A DNA stretch of 64,000 nt from Niabella insulamsoli (GCF_039652435.2 NZ_CP190246.1:2728001-2792000), one strand, 5' to 3'. Shown: positions 8,487 to 18,404, counted from the stretch's first letter. The notes: a model not told the origin generated them from the sequence alone. Program-made: numbers and translations.

Positions 8487-10415
8487 CTATTGAACAGCAA
8501 CCGAATATTGCACGTTCATCAACGAGCGGATTTCAGCAGCTATGCCTTCGGCATCGTAGCCACATTCGCGGTGCAGTTCTTTGGGAGTGCCATGTTCAAC
8601 AATCCGATCGGGAATGCCTAAAATCTTTACCTCATTTTTATACCCATGCAGCGCCATAAACTCAAGCACCGCTGCGCCAAATCCGCCCACCACGGTTCCA
8701 TCTTCTACCGTGATAATTTTTTCGTATGTCTGGCAGGCTTCATGTAGGAGCGCTTCGTCCAATGGCTTTGCAAAGCGCATATCATAATGCGCCGGATGAA
8801 TTCCATCCCGCTTCAGATCGCGTATAGCGGCAGCCGCAAAATTGCCCGGATGCCCCAATGAAAGAATCGCAATTTGCTCGCCGTCTTTCAGTTTGCGTCC
8901 TTTTCCAATTTCGATTTCCTCCATCGGCGTTTGCCATTCGGGCATCACGCCTTCACCGCGGGGATAGCGGATGACAAAGGGAAGTTTTGTTGTCTCCAAC
9001 TGCGCGGTGAACATTAAATTCCTTAGCTCTGCCTCATTCATGGGCGAACTGATAATCATATTGGGAATACATCTGAAATAAGCAATATCATAGCAACCAT
9101 GGTGCGTTGGGCCATCATCTCCCACCAACCCGGCCCTGTCCAGACAAAGAACTACGGGCAATTTCTGTATAGCGATATCGTGCACCACCTGATCATAGGC
9201 TCTTTGCATGAAAGAAGAATAGATATTACAGAAAACCCGCAAACCCTGCGTAGCCATGCCGGCGCTTAAAGTAGCCGCATGCTGCTCGCAGATGCCCACA
9301 TCAAAAGCGCGGTCGGGCATCTCTTCCATCATGTATTTCAGCGAAGACCCGGAAGGCATGGCCGGCGTAATGCCGAAAATTTTATCATTCTGTTTCGCGA
9401 GTTCAATTATCGTTTTGCCGAAGACATCCTGGTATTTAGGCGGCTGAGGCGTATCAAATTTCTTTTTATAGATTTCGCCAGTCACTTTATCAAAAAGGCC
9501 GGGCGCGTGCCATTTGGTTTGATCCTTTTCAGCCAATGCATATCCCTTACCTTTTGTTGTAATAATATGTAACAATTTCGGCCCCGGAATATTTTTAAGA
9601 TCGTTTAAAGTGTCTACCAGTTTGCTGATGTTGTGCCCATCGATCGGCCCGAAATAACGCAACTTTAGCGCTTCAAACAAATTGGCATTGCTATTCACCA
9701 TGCCTTTAATTCCTTCCGTAAGTTTATGCGCCATAGCGCGGGTAAAGCTCTTCCCAACGGGAAGTTTGCCCAACGCATTCCAAACATCATCTTTCAGCTT
9801 ATTATAAGCCGGCGAAATGGTGATATCAGTAAGATACTCCTTCAATGCGCCCACATTAGGATCAATGCCAATACCATTGTCGTTGAGCACGATTAGCATA
9901 TCTGTATTGGCAACGCCCGCGTGATTCATCGCCTCAAAAGCCATACCCGCCGTCATCGATCCGTCGCCGATTACGGCTACCACTTTTCGGTCGAGTTCGC
10001 CCTTATATTTAGCGGCCATCGCCATACCCAGCGCCGCAGAAATCGAAGTTGAAGAATGCCCGACGCCAAAAGTGTCGTACTCACTTTCCGACCGCTTCGG
10101 AAATCCACTCAAGCCTTTATACTTGCGGTTGGTTTCGAAGTTATTTTTACGCCCGGTGATTATTTTATGACCATAAGCCTGATGACCTACATCCCAAACC
10201 AGTTGATCATAAGGGGTGTTAAAAACATAATGCAGCGCTACCGTTAACTCAACTACTCCCAAACTTGCCGCAAAATGTCCGCCGTGAACACTCACAACAT
10301 CAATGATGTATTGTCGAAGTTCTTCGCAAAATTCGTGAAGCTGATCAATCGGGATTTTTTTTAAATCCTCGGGCTTATCAACAGATTGCAATAAAGGACC
10401 GGGCGTGATAGTCAT
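8487..10415 (-). CDS. dxs: 1-deoxy-D-xylulose-5-phosphate synthase
   Basis: This thiamine-diphosphate enzyme condenses pyruvate and glyceraldehyde 3-phosphate in the first step of the MEP isoprenoid pathway. Visible are the N-terminal GGHFAASLG motif near residue 42, the thiamine-binding GDGSMTAGMAFEAMNHAG-type segment (GDGSMT near 150), the transketolase pyrimidine domain (about 325-490) and the C-terminal domain ending near residue 635. I chose ATG at 10415 over the TTG immediately upstream at 10418, giving 642 residues, the usual length. A consensus -7 box lies 20 bases before this ATG and a terminator follows the gene, so dxs is probably a single transcription unit. Confidence 0.96.
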   Translation of the reverse strand: MTITPGPLLQSVDKPEDLKKIPIDQLHEFCEELRQYIIDVVSVHGGHFAASLGVVELTVALHYVFNTPYDQLVWDVGHQAYGHKIITGRKNNFETNRKYKGLSGFPKRSESEYDTFGVGHSSTSISAALGMAMAAKYKGELDRKVVAVIGDGSMTAGMAFEAMNHAGVANTDMLIVLNDNGIGIDPNVGALKEYLTDITISPAYNKLKDDVWNALGKLPVGKSFTRAMAHKLTEGIKGMVNSNANLFEALKLRYFGPIDGHNISKLVDTLNDLKNIPGPKLLHIITTKGKGYALAEKDQTKWHAPGLFDKVTGEIYKKKFDTPQPPKYQDVFGKTIIELAKQNDKIFGITPAMPSGSSLKYMMEEMPDRAFDVGICEQHAATLSAGMATQGLRVFCNIYSSFMQRAYDQVVHDIAIQKLPVVLCLDRAGLVGDDGPTHHGCYDIAYFRCIPNMIISSPMNEAELRNLMFTAQLETTKLPFVIRYPRGEGVMPEWQTPMEEIEIGKGRKLKDGEQIAILSLGHPGNFAAAAIRDLKRDGIHPAHYDMRFAKPLDEALLHEACQTYEKIITVEDGTVVGGFGAAVLEFMALHGYKNEVKILGIPDRIVEHGTPKELHRECGYDAEGIAAEIRSLMNVQYSVAVQ

Positions 10416-10435
10416 CAAGAGATTAAATTATTGGG

Positions 10436-10443
10436 CAAAAGTA
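10436..10443 (-). promoter_or_regulatory. -7 element of dxs (TACTTTTG)
   Basis: On the minus strand this reads TACTTTTG, a full match to the Bacteroidota -7 consensus TAnnTTTG. It lies 20 bases upstream of the dxs ATG. The 227-base divergent region also carries the histidine-kinase promoter on the other strand. Confidence 0.65.
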
Positions 10444-10633
10444 AGTAATAATGACGGTTACCCGCCCAATTTCACCCTCCCGTTTTTGAGTTTTTTGATG
10501 CCGGGCCGCTTTCCAAAATGCAACATAGCATTTTACTGTTTATCGAAATAATTTATTTCAACAAGGCTCCCATCCGCTTATAAAACCCTTTTACCATTGA
10601 TAAACTTGTATTTTAAAGCTGCGTCGTAATAGT

Positions 10634-10641
10634 TAGATTTG
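10634..10641 (+). promoter_or_regulatory. -7 element abutting the histidine-kinase start (TAGATTTG)
   Basis: TAGATTTG is a full match to TAnnTTTG and ends exactly 4 bases before the ATG at 10646. Transcription would start at or next to the start codon, so the mRNA would be leaderless or nearly so. The same geometry is seen for glyA and ada in this window. Confidence 0.5.
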
Positions 10642-10645
10642 TTTT

Positions 10646-11713
10646 ATGATAATTGGTAAAAAACATTACTGGCTCCTGCAGGTATTTGGCTGGGGGTGCT
10701 TTTTCTTATGGCATATTTTCGGCGCATGGTCTGTCGATCGTATGAATTCACCGGAAGAAAGGCTTATTATTACCCAACGCGCCGCCGGTTTTGCTTTATT
10801 AGGCATCGCCATGACGCATGTTTTGCGTATCGTCATTCTTAAACTGGGCGTGCTGGCCAAAAAAATTGCAATCCAGATCTGGCTGTTTCTGCTGCTTACT
10901 TTATTAATGTCTTTCATTGCAGGCACCGCAGAGTTTTTTATTTATAAACAACTCGGCTTATTTATTAAAGCGGAGGAACGAATTTTTCATAAATCTTTGC
11001 TACTCATTCTGCTAAACAACGCACTTGCCTGGTTTAGCTATTTTATTATATGGAGCGCCGTATATTTTATCTATCACTATGTCAGTGCCGCTCAAAAGGC
11101 GCAAATCGACACGCTAAAGCTTAAGTCACATATCAAAGAGCTCGAGCTGAAAACTATCAAAACGCATATTAATCCGCATTTTATTTTTAACGCGCTGAAT
11201 GGTATCCGCGCTATGGTGGACGAAAATCCACAGCGTGCGCGGTCGGCCATAACAGAACTAAGCAATATTTTAAGGAGCAGTATTAATATCGACAAATCGG
11301 AAACTGTGGCGTTGTCGGATGAACTCGATATCATTAAAGATTACCTCGCCCTCGAGCAAATGCGTTTTGAAGACCGGCTACAGGTCGCTTACGAGATCGA
11401 TCCGCAAACCATCAACAAACCGGTACCACCCATGATGTTGCAAATGTTGGTGGAGAATGCTATTAAACATGGAATCAGTCATGAGGTCAATGGTGGCCTC
11501 GTTGAGATAAAATCTGCGATAGAAGGAAAAACCCTGGAGTTAAGTGTTGAAAACACCGGCTGCCTGAAGCCACAGCAAAAAGGCGGAGGATTCGGCATCA
11601 GAAGTATCCGCGAGCGCCTTCAACTGATGTATGGAGATCACGCTCATTTTGAAATCAACCAATCTGAGCCAGGGAAAGTGAGGACGAAATTGACACTTCC
11701 GGCATCTATATAA
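10646..11713 (+). CDS. LytS/YehU-type sensor histidine kinase
   Basis: This 355-residue inner-membrane kinase has four hydrophobic segments in its first 150 residues (about 7-27, 46-66, 79-105 and 117-145). They are followed by a short coiled linker and the His_kinase domain. The phosphoacceptor is His178 in the NPHFIFNALN motif. The ATP-binding HATPase_c region has the N-box LVENAIKHG near residue 270 and the G-box GGGFGIRSIRERL near 312. No extracytoplasmic sensor domain is present, as usual for this family. The LytTR response-regulator gene follows after 11 bases and is its likely partner. Confidence 0.93.
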   Translation: MIIGKKHYWLLQVFGWGCFFLWHIFGAWSVDRMNSPEERLIITQRAAGFALLGIAMTHVLRIVILKLGVLAKKIAIQIWLFLLLTLLMSFIAGTAEFFIYKQLGLFIKAEERIFHKSLLLILLNNALAWFSYFIIWSAVYFIYHYVSAAQKAQIDTLKLKSHIKELELKTIKTHINPHFIFNALNGIRAMVDENPQRARSAITELSNILRSSINIDKSETVALSDELDIIKDYLALEQMRFEDRLQVAYEIDPQTINKPVPPMMLQMLVENAIKHGISHEVNGGLVEIKSAIEGKTLELSVENTGCLKPQQKGGGFGIRSIRERLQLMYGDHAHFEINQSEPGKVRTKLTLPASI

Positions 11714-11724
11714 AATATTAATAC

Positions 11725-12453
11725 ATGAGAACAATAATAATTGATGATGAACGTCTTGCAAGAAATGAACTAAATAAAATGTTGAGTCATTTTGAGTCCA
11801 TTCAGGTGTTAGACGAAGCGTCCAATTCGAATGAGGCCATTGAAAAAATACATAGCCTTCAGCCCGATCTTATATTTCTCGATATACAAATGCCGGGCAA
11901 AAGCGGTTTCGATATGCTCTCCGAACTGGAATATGTGCCTAAAGTGATTTTCACCACCGCTTACGATGAATATGCACTCAAAGCTTTTGAGGTAAATGCG
12001 CTCGATTACCTTTTAAAACCCATCGAACCGCAACGCCTGGAAGCGGCGATTAAAAAGCTGAGCACCTCCATCCCTGTAGACTCAAAAGTGCCCGGGGAAC
12101 TTCCCGGCTCCGACCTGCTCACAGAAAATAGCCAGGTTTTTGTAAAAGATGGCGACCGGTGCTGGTTTATAAAACTTAATGAAGTCCGGCTTTTTGAAAG
12201 TGTCGGTAACTATGCTAAAGTTTTCTTTAACGGCCACAAACCTTTGATTTTAAAATCATTAAATGCGCTCGAAGAGCGGCTCGACCCGAAGGCTTTCTTC
12301 CGGGCTAACCGCAAACACATCATCAACCTTCAGATGGTAGAAAAGATAGAACCCTATTTTAACAACGGCCTCCTTGTGGAGCTAAAGGGCGGGGAAAAGA
12401 TCGAAATTAGCCGCAGGCAAACCGTGAAGTTCAAGGAGAGAATGAGTTTTTAA
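11725..12453 (+). CDS. LytTR-family response regulator
   Basis: This 242-residue regulator pairs with the kinase just upstream. The receiver domain (residues 1-120) shows the acidic pair DD at 7-8, the phosphorylation site Asp54 in LIFLDIQMPG, the conserved Thr-Ala near 85 and the Lys in LLKPI near 105. The C-terminal half (about 140-240) is a LytTR DNA-binding domain (VFVKDGDRCWFIKLNEV, then FFRANRKHIINL). LytTR regulators bind direct repeats upstream of targets. No target is evident from the sequence, although the M28 peptidase gene lies only 48 bases downstream. Confidence 0.95.
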   Translation: MRTIIIDDERLARNELNKMLSHFESIQVLDEASNSNEAIEKIHSLQPDLIFLDIQMPGKSGFDMLSELEYVPKVIFTTAYDEYALKAFEVNALDYLLKPIEPQRLEAAIKKLSTSIPVDSKVPGELPGSDLLTENSQVFVKDGDRCWFIKLNEVRLFESVGNYAKVFFNGHKPLILKSLNALEERLDPKAFFRANRKHIINLQMVEKIEPYFNNGLLVELKGGEKIEISRRQTVKFKERMSF

Positions 12454-12501
12454 TTCTATCAACCTAATTTCAGCTCGTGAAGTGAGGCTAAAAACAATCA
12501 A

Positions 12502-13782
12502 ATGAAAATAAAAAAATTACATTTCCTATTTGCGGGGCTCATCATCTCGGCTACCTCGCTCGGACAAAAACAGCCGTCCATCTCATTGAATGAAATATCC
12601 CAAACGATAAATTTCCTGGCTTCAGACGAAATGAAAGGGAGAAAAACCGGAAGCCCGGAAATTGAAAAAGCAGCCGGATTTATTGCCGCTTCCTTTAAAA
12701 AAGCCGGTTTACAGCCGCTGACAGGGAATAGCTTTTTACAATCTTTTGCGATGGTCAGCGCTAAGCAAACTTCCCTTTCGGCTACAAACAGCGCCGGCGC
12801 CATCGATCCTAAAAGGATTATCGCCCTCACATCTGAGCCCGAACTGCAATTTTCTGCCGAAAAAGCGGCGCAGGCGACAATAAAAGCAGGTGAAAATTTC
12901 TTTTCGAAGGCGATGGGGTACGCCTCCGGCGGTAAACCTGTTATCGTTCTTGTCGATAGTAGTTTTGCGGATCGCTTCAACAGGCTGGCCTTCCTTAAAA
13001 GAAACTTTTTCAAAACCGGCTATCCGGTTGTTTTTATACTTGGCAATATCGACCTTAAAGGCTTTTCCGTGCATGCTGCGCACGACATTGAAGAAAAGAA
13101 GCTGGCCAATGTTGTAGGCGTACTTCCCGGTAAAAGCCTGAAAAGTGAATATGTAATTTTTTCAGCGCACTATGACCATATCGGTATCGGCCAGCCTGAA
13201 AACGGCGACAGTATTTATAATGGCGCTAACGATGATGCTTCAGGCACTACGGCGGTTATGGCTTTGGCAAAATATTATGCGAAGCAAAAAAACAATAGCC
13301 GGACTTTAATTTTTGCCGCTTTTACCGCGGAAGAATCAGGCGGCTTCGGCTCGCAGTATTTTAGTAAACAATTGTTGCCCGAACAGGCTATCGCTATGTT
13401 TAATATAGAAATGATCGGCACAGATAGCAAATGGGGCAAAAACTCAGCTTATATAACCGGGTTTGAAAAAACCAACATGGGCGCCATGCTGCAGGCGAAT
13501 TTGAAAGAAAGTCATTTTACTTTTCGTCCTGACCCTTACCCCGATCAGCAGTTATTCTATCGCTCAGACAATGCGACCCTCGCCCGGCTCGGCGTTCCGG
13601 CCCATACCATTTCTACTTCAAAAATGGATATAGAACCCCATTACCATAAAGCAAGCGATGAAGTGAAAACGCTCGATCTTGAAAACATGACCGCCATCAT
13701 TGAAGCCATTGCTATAAGCGCCAAATCGATCATTTCCGGAAAAGATACGCCTTCGCGAGTGGATACCAGCCAGCTCAGATAG
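12502..13782 (+). CDS. Exported M28-family zinc peptidase
   Basis: This 426-residue protein has a signal peptide (about residues 1-22) and a complete M28 aminopeptidase-type fold with a PA-like insert near 100-190. Co-catalytic zinc ligands are readable: His in FSAHYDHIG, bridging Asp in NGANDDASG, Glu-Glu in FTAEESGG, Glu in NIEMIG and His in EPHYHKASDE. It probably acts in the periplasm or outside on peptides. It follows the two-component pair by 48 bases and may share its transcript. It converges with the flavin oxidoreductase gene, 35 bases away. Confidence 0.9.
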   Translation: MKIKKLHFLFAGLIISATSLGQKQPSISLNEISQTINFLASDEMKGRKTGSPEIEKAAGFIAASFKKAGLQPLTGNSFLQSFAMVSAKQTSLSATNSAGAIDPKRIIALTSEPELQFSAEKAAQATIKAGENFFSKAMGYASGGKPVIVLVDSSFADRFNRLAFLKRNFFKTGYPVVFILGNIDLKGFSVHAAHDIEEKKLANVVGVLPGKSLKSEYVIFSAHYDHIGIGQPENGDSIYNGANDDASGTTAVMALAKYYAKQKNNSRTLIFAAFTAEESGGFGSQYFSKQLLPEQAIAMFNIEMIGTDSKWGKNSAYITGFEKTNMGAMLQANLKESHFTFRPDPYPDQQLFYRSDNATLARLGVPAHTISTSKMDIEPHYHKASDEVKTLDLENMTAIIEAIAISAKSIISGKDTPSRVDTSQLR

Positions 13783-13817
13783 TTCGCTTTTGATCATATG
13801 GACATCAGCCTGATCAA

Positions 13818-14849
13818 TCAGCTTTTTAATGCTGCTCTGACCCGGGGAGCAATCTCGCTGCCAAAAACTTCGATGGATTTCATCATTCTCGCGTGATCTG
13901 GAGCGCCTACATCCATGTGGGCTGAAAACCGCGTCAGCCCGAAAAGATCATGAAGTTCAAGAATTTTATCTACCGACTCGTTTACATCCCCAATAATTAA
14001 ATGCCCGCCTTTGCCGCGTCCCCGGTCGTATTGAGCCCGTTGAAACGGAGGCCATCCGCGCGATCGCCCGATCCGATCCATCTGCGCCGCATAGATGGGA
14101 TAATAATAATCGGCCACTTCCCTGCTATCTGTTCCGAAGAAAGCGTGGACATGCACGCCTACTTCAAACCTGTTCATATCATGCCCGGCTTCTTTGTTAA
14201 TATCTTTATTATAATCAAACAGCGGTTTGAACTGAGCAGGATTGCCGCCAATAATCGCGAACATCACCGGCAAGCCTAAGGACGCCGCGCGAACAACGGA
14301 CTCGGGCGTACCGCCTACAGCAACCCAGATTTTTAATTGATCATTGAATGCACGAGGCAATATGGTTTGCTGTTTTAACTCCGGGCGAAACCTCCCCTTC
14401 CAGGAAATAGGATCCTGTTGATTTATTTGTAGCAGTAATTTTAATTTTTCATCAAATAAGGCGTCGTAATCGTTGAGATTCTGTCCATAAAGCGGAAAAG
14501 ATTCTATAAAACTTCCCCGGCCCGCCATCAATTCGGCCCGGCCGTTGGAGATCAGATCTACGGTAGCAAAACTCTGATATAATTTCACTGGATCTGAGGA
14601 ACTCAACACAGAAACCGCACTTCCGAGCTTAATATTTTTAGTAACGGTAGCAAGCGCCGCTAACACAATTTCGGGGGCGGACACCGCATAGTCCGGGCGG
14701 TGGTGCTCACCGATGCCATAAAAATCAAGGCCCAGCTCGTCCATCAGTTTCACTTCCTCAATAATCTCATTTAAACGTTGTTGCGCAGGTTGCGGCTTTC
14801 CGTTGGCATCAATTTGTAAATCGCCAAACATGCCTATTCCTAATTCCAT
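13818..14849 (-). CDS. LLM-class flavin-dependent oxidoreductase
   Basis: This 343-residue protein is a luciferase-like monooxygenase family member, a TIM barrel using FMN/FAD or F420. Diagnostic segments are ELGIGMFGD at the start, GLDFYGIGEHHRPDYAVSAPE near residue 40 and LGSAVSVLSSSDPVKLYQ near 76. The Bacteroidota members of this group are annotated as flavin-dependent oxidoreductases of unknown substrate. No signal peptide is present. It is monocistronic by spacing (143 bases from the upstream gene). Confidence 0.88.
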   Translation of the reverse strand: MELGIGMFGDLQIDANGKPQPAQQRLNEIIEEVKLMDELGLDFYGIGEHHRPDYAVSAPEIVLAALATVTKNIKLGSAVSVLSSSDPVKLYQSFATVDLISNGRAELMAGRGSFIESFPLYGQNLNDYDALFDEKLKLLLQINQQDPISWKGRFRPELKQQTILPRAFNDQLKIWVAVGGTPESVVRAASLGLPVMFAIIGGNPAQFKPLFDYNKDINKEAGHDMNRFEVGVHVHAFFGTDSREVADYYYPIYAAQMDRIGRSRGWPPFQRAQYDRGRGKGGHLIIGDVNESVDKILELHDLFGLTRFSAHMDVGAPDHARMMKSIEVFGSEIAPRVRAALKS

Positions 14850-14992
14850 GATTCAGAAATTTAATTTATATGCTTAACAGGAAAATAGCAGAAAAGTTGG
14901 AAAACAAGGATATCTCTCTTAAAAATATTACATGTAATACATACGCGTGAATATCAATAATTTGAAAACTATCCCTAAACTAAAATTTAAGA

Positions 14993-15754
14993 TCAGATAT
15001 CCACTTTGGAAGAAGATGTATGGATCGCCTGGCTCATTTCCAGGATTAAAGAAGGGTCTTTTTCAATGGCGTTGCCAATAACGATGACATCGGCGCCGGC
15101 CTTACAATTGAGGTAAGCTTTTTCAGGGTCAGCAATACCGCCGCCCACAATTAGCGGAGCTTCGACATTTTTTGCGACAGCCGCGATCATGCTTTCGGTG
15201 ATGGGTGTTTTTGCACCGCTTCCAGCATCCATATAGATCAATTTCATGCCCAGCATTTCTCCTGCAAGTGCCGTGCACATAGCGATCTCATTTTTATCTG
15301 CAGGAATCGGCGCAGCGTTGCTGATATAAGAAACCGTCGTGGGCGCACCGCCGTCCACCACAATATAACCCGTGGGCATGATCTCCAGGCCGCTCTTTTT
15401 TACAAAAGGCGCGGAAACCACGTGCTGGCCAATCAACAATTCCGGATTACGGCCTGAAATTAATGATAGATAAAGGAGGGCATCGGCATATTTACTCACC
15501 TGCGAAGGGCTTCCCGGGAACAGAATAACCGGGATATCACAACTGGCTTTGATCTGCTGCACCACCTCATCTAAATGATTGGAAATAACAAGGCTACCTC
15601 CTACAAAAAAATAATCTACTTTGGTTTGAAGGGATAATTGAATCAGCTTTTCGAGCGAAGATGCAGTTACTCCGTCGGGGTCGATCAACACGACAAAAGA
15701 TTTTTGCGCATTTTTCTTCTTTTCCTGGAGGGAGTGGTAAATATTCATCTTCAT
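14993..15754 (-). CDS. Geranylgeranylglyceryl/heptaprenylglyceryl phosphate synthase
   Basis: This 253-residue TIM-barrel prenyltransferase joins sn-glycerol-1-phosphate to a polyprenyl diphosphate, a reaction best known from archaeal ether lipids. Family marks are VLIDPDG near residue 22, FFVGGSLV near 49, PVILFPGSPSQVS near 75, the YIVVDGGAPTTVSYI stretch near 130, IYMDAGSGA near 177 and IVGGGIADPEKA near 200, with a phosphate-binding GNAIEKDP near the end. Related enzymes from other Bacteroidota (for example Chitinophaga and Flavobacterium) are known to make geranylgeranylglyceryl phosphate. A second ATG lies two codons in (15748). No other ether-lipid gene is adjacent. Confidence 0.9.
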   Translation of the reverse strand: MKMNIYHSLQEKKKNAQKSFVVLIDPDGVTASSLEKLIQLSLQTKVDYFFVGGSLVISNHLDEVVQQIKASCDIPVILFPGSPSQVSKYADALLYLSLISGRNPELLIGQHVVSAPFVKKSGLEIMPTGYIVVDGGAPTTVSYISNAAPIPADKNEIAMCTALAGEMLGMKLIYMDAGSGAKTPITESMIAAVAKNVEAPLIVGGGIADPEKAYLNCKAGADVIVIGNAIEKDPSLILEMSQAIHTSSSKVDI

Positions 15755-15909
15755 CAGATCAAGGCAGGTTTATGCAAAAATGCACTTTTTTTTCGAAAAA
15801 CAAGGGTTTCAGGTCAAATGATATGAGTTTAGTTGGGAGCATAAATCATACCTAATATTTCGATTATTTCTTTCAGTGGATGGCTGTTTGTCATTATCTT
15901 TCTGAAAAA

Positions 15910-17604
15910 ATGATGCGCCTTCGTATATTAATAGTTTTATATGCTCTTCATTGTGTTTGTCAGGCACAGGTAGATGGATTCAAATATATTATTGAAAAAG
16001 AGGCGCGCGGAGCAAAAGGCGCTGTTGTTTCTGCCCATCCTTTGGCAAGCCAGGCGGGTATGTTGATGTTAAAAAAAGGCGGCAACGCTTTTGACGCAGC
16101 TATTGCCACACAGTGGGCCCTGGCGGTGGTCTATCCCGGTGCAGGAAATATTGGCGGCGGCGGTTTCATGGTTGCCACGTTGAAAGATCAAAAGCCGGTG
16201 GCGCTCGATTACCGGGAAATGGCCCCGTCGGCAGCATTCCGCGACATGTATCTCGACGAAAAAGGCGAACCCGATAGTGAAAAAAGCCTTTACGGCCATT
16301 TATCCTGTGGCGTTCCGGGAACCGTGGCGGGCTTGTTTGCTTCCCACCGGTTTGCCAAACTACCGATGAAAGTATTGATTCAACCGGCCATCGACCTGGC
16401 AGCGCATGGATTTTCCATAACCTCCGCTGAAGCGCGATCCTTAAATTATACCCAATCGTCCTTCAAAAAATACAATACCGTTGCTCCTGTTTTTGTAAAA
16501 AACACGGTTTGGAAAGAGGGTGATACACTGCTGCAAAAAGATCTGGCGAACACTTTAAAGAGAATCCGGGATCGTGGCGCGAAAGGGTTTTATGAAGGCG
16601 AAACCGCGGAAATGATCGTAGCAGAAATGCAACGGGGCAAAGGTTTAATTACACTCAACGACCTTAAAAATTATAAAGCTAAGTTCAGGGAGCCCGTTAT
16701 TTTTTCTTACCGCAACCATGAGATTATTGGCATGCCTATGCCGAGCAGCGGCGGCCTGCTCATCAACCAAATGCTGAAAATGATAGAGCCCTTTGATGTG
16801 GCTTCGATGAACTTTCAAACCCCGGCCTCCGTTCAACTTATGATCGAAGTGGAAAGAAGGGCCTATGCAGACCGCGCAAAATATATGGGCGACGCCGATT
16901 TTTATAAAGTACCCGTCGCGGCGCTCACTAGCGAACATTATTTAAAAAGCCGGATGAACGACTATTTGCCGGGCAAAGCCGGAAACAGCAGCCTCGTGGC
17001 AGAAGGTGTCGTGCCGGGGTATGAAAGCGAAGAAACCACACACTTAAGTGTTATCGATAATGAGGGGAATGCAGTATCCGTAACCACAACGCTCAATAAT
17101 AACTATGGCAGCAAAACCGTCGTGGGCGGCGCAGGTTTTTTATTAAACGACGAAATGGATGATTTCAGTGCGAAGCCCGGATCACCCAATCTATTTGGCG
17201 CTGTGGGCGGAAAAGCCAATGCCATTGAACCGGGCAAACGAATGTTGAGTTCAATGACGCCCACGATCGTGCTCAAAAATAAAATGCCGTTCCTGGTGGT
17301 AGGCACACCGGGCGGCACTACAATTCCAACATCGGTTTTTCAAACCATTGTTAATATCATTGATTTTAAAATGACGACTGACGCGGCAGTCAATAGTCCA
17401 AAATTTCACCACCAATGGCTACCTGACGAAGTTTTTGTCGAGAAAAATTTTGATGAAAAAACGAGTAACGTACTGAAAAAAATGGGGTACACCATTAGTC
17501 CCCGGGGGCAGATTGGCCGCACCGAAGTTATAAAAGTGCTGCCTGACGGAAGTTTTGAAGCAGTAGCCGACCATCGCGGTGACGACAGCGCGGCAGTTTG
17601 GTGA
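15910..17604 (+). CDS. ggt: Gamma-glutamyltransferase, exported
   Basis: This is a periplasmic N-terminal-nucleophile hydrolase that cleaves glutathione and other gamma-glutamyl compounds. I prefer the ATG at 15910 (ATGATG) to the in-frame ATG at 15880, because a clean signal peptide (MMRLRILIVLYALHCVCQAQ) then starts the protein. The autoprocessing and catalytic threonine is the first Thr of the TTHLSV motif, codon 17035-17037. The small subunit further shows GNAVSVTTTLNNNYG and the gamma-glutamyl-binding SSMTPTIV and GTPGG stretches. At about 564 residues the length is normal. The downstream sigma gene follows after roughly 165 bases. Confidence 0.93.
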   Translation: MMRLRILIVLYALHCVCQAQVDGFKYIIEKEARGAKGAVVSAHPLASQAGMLMLKKGGNAFDAAIATQWALAVVYPGAGNIGGGGFMVATLKDQKPVALDYREMAPSAAFRDMYLDEKGEPDSEKSLYGHLSCGVPGTVAGLFASHRFAKLPMKVLIQPAIDLAAHGFSITSAEARSLNYTQSSFKKYNTVAPVFVKNTVWKEGDTLLQKDLANTLKRIRDRGAKGFYEGETAEMIVAEMQRGKGLITLNDLKNYKAKFREPVIFSYRNHEIIGMPMPSSGGLLINQMLKMIEPFDVASMNFQTPASVQLMIEVERRAYADRAKYMGDADFYKVPVAALTSEHYLKSRMNDYLPGKAGNSSLVAEGVVPGYESEETTHLSVIDNEGNAVSVTTTLNNNYGSKTVVGGAGFLLNDEMDDFSAKPGSPNLFGAVGGKANAIEPGKRMLSSMTPTIVLKNKMPFLVVGTPGGTTIPTSVFQTIVNIIDFKMTTDAAVNSPKFHHQWLPDEVFVEKNFDEKTSNVLKKMGYTISPRGQIGRTEVIKVLPDGSFEAVADHRGDDSAAVW

Positions 17605-17771
17605 TGCTGCCGGCTTCATCATTACAGAAAATTCTTTCCGATTTTCCCGCTAAATAATACCTCCTTATTTTGTAGAAAGGCTGCGTTTTAAATCGGGCAA
17701 AACCATTGCCAAGCGCATGTCGTTTGAGAAATTTTCTTTTTTCTCCTACATTTACAGATTTCAGTGAGACA

Positions 17772-18350
17772 TTGAACGACCATCAGCATATAGATAAAGA
17801 TCACCTGATTTACCTCCAAAACAGGGTGGCTTATGCGCGCGATCAGGCAGCGTATAAAAAGCTTTATCTTTATTTTCACCCTTCCATTTACAAACTGGCA
17901 CATGTTATCGTTCAGCAGGAGTCACTGACGGAGGAAATTGTGTCGGACATCATGGTGCGTATCTGGACCATGGAAAAAAAACTTGCGTTTGTTGAAAATT
18001 TAAAACCATACCTGCTGACGGCCACCCGAAACACCGCACTCACCTATTTGAAAAAAATCCGCGACGAACGGGCCGTTGAAATCGACGAAAATTTTGAAAT
18101 ACCCGCGTCATCGGGCGGTCCTGATCAACAATTGATGGCGACAGAAATCTCAGAAATAATTGAATCCGGAGTCACCGCCCTTCCTCAAAAATGCCAGTTG
18201 GCCTACCGGCTGGTTAAAGAGGAAGGACTGTCTTATAACGAAGCTGCGCAAGTGTTGGAGATATCACAAAAAACCCTGGAAGCCCACATGTCAACCGCAC
18301 TAAAAAGGTTGAGGCAGGCGCTCGATGCTTATCTTTTTAGAAAAAAATAG
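17772..18350 (+). CDS. ECF RNA polymerase sigma factor (Bacteroidota FecI-like)
   Basis: This is a sigma-70 family ECF factor with region 2 (YKKLYLYFHPSIYKLAHVIV, then EEIVSDIMVRIW) and region 4 (LPQKCQLAYRLVKEEGLSY, then EISQKTLEAHMSTALKRL). No suitable ATG exists: the first internal methionine lies inside region 2. The start is therefore a TTG, either 17772, which gives 192 residues beginning LNDHQHID, or 17706, which would add an unlikely leader. It is followed by fecR, a SusC with STN domain and SusD, the classic trans-envelope signalling order. It presumably directs transcription of its own susCD pair. Confidence 0.88.
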   Translation: MNDHQHIDKDHLIYLQNRVAYARDQAAYKKLYLYFHPSIYKLAHVIVQQESLTEEIVSDIMVRIWTMEKKLAFVENLKPYLLTATRNTALTYLKKIRDERAVEIDENFEIPASSGGPDQQLMATEISEIIESGVTALPQKCQLAYRLVKEEGLSYNEAAQVLEISQKTLEAHMSTALKRLRQALDAYLFRKK

Positions 18351-18404
18351 CATATCCACTAAGGGTAGGCTCCATTTATTCAGTCATATAGTAACGATCA
18401 GTTA

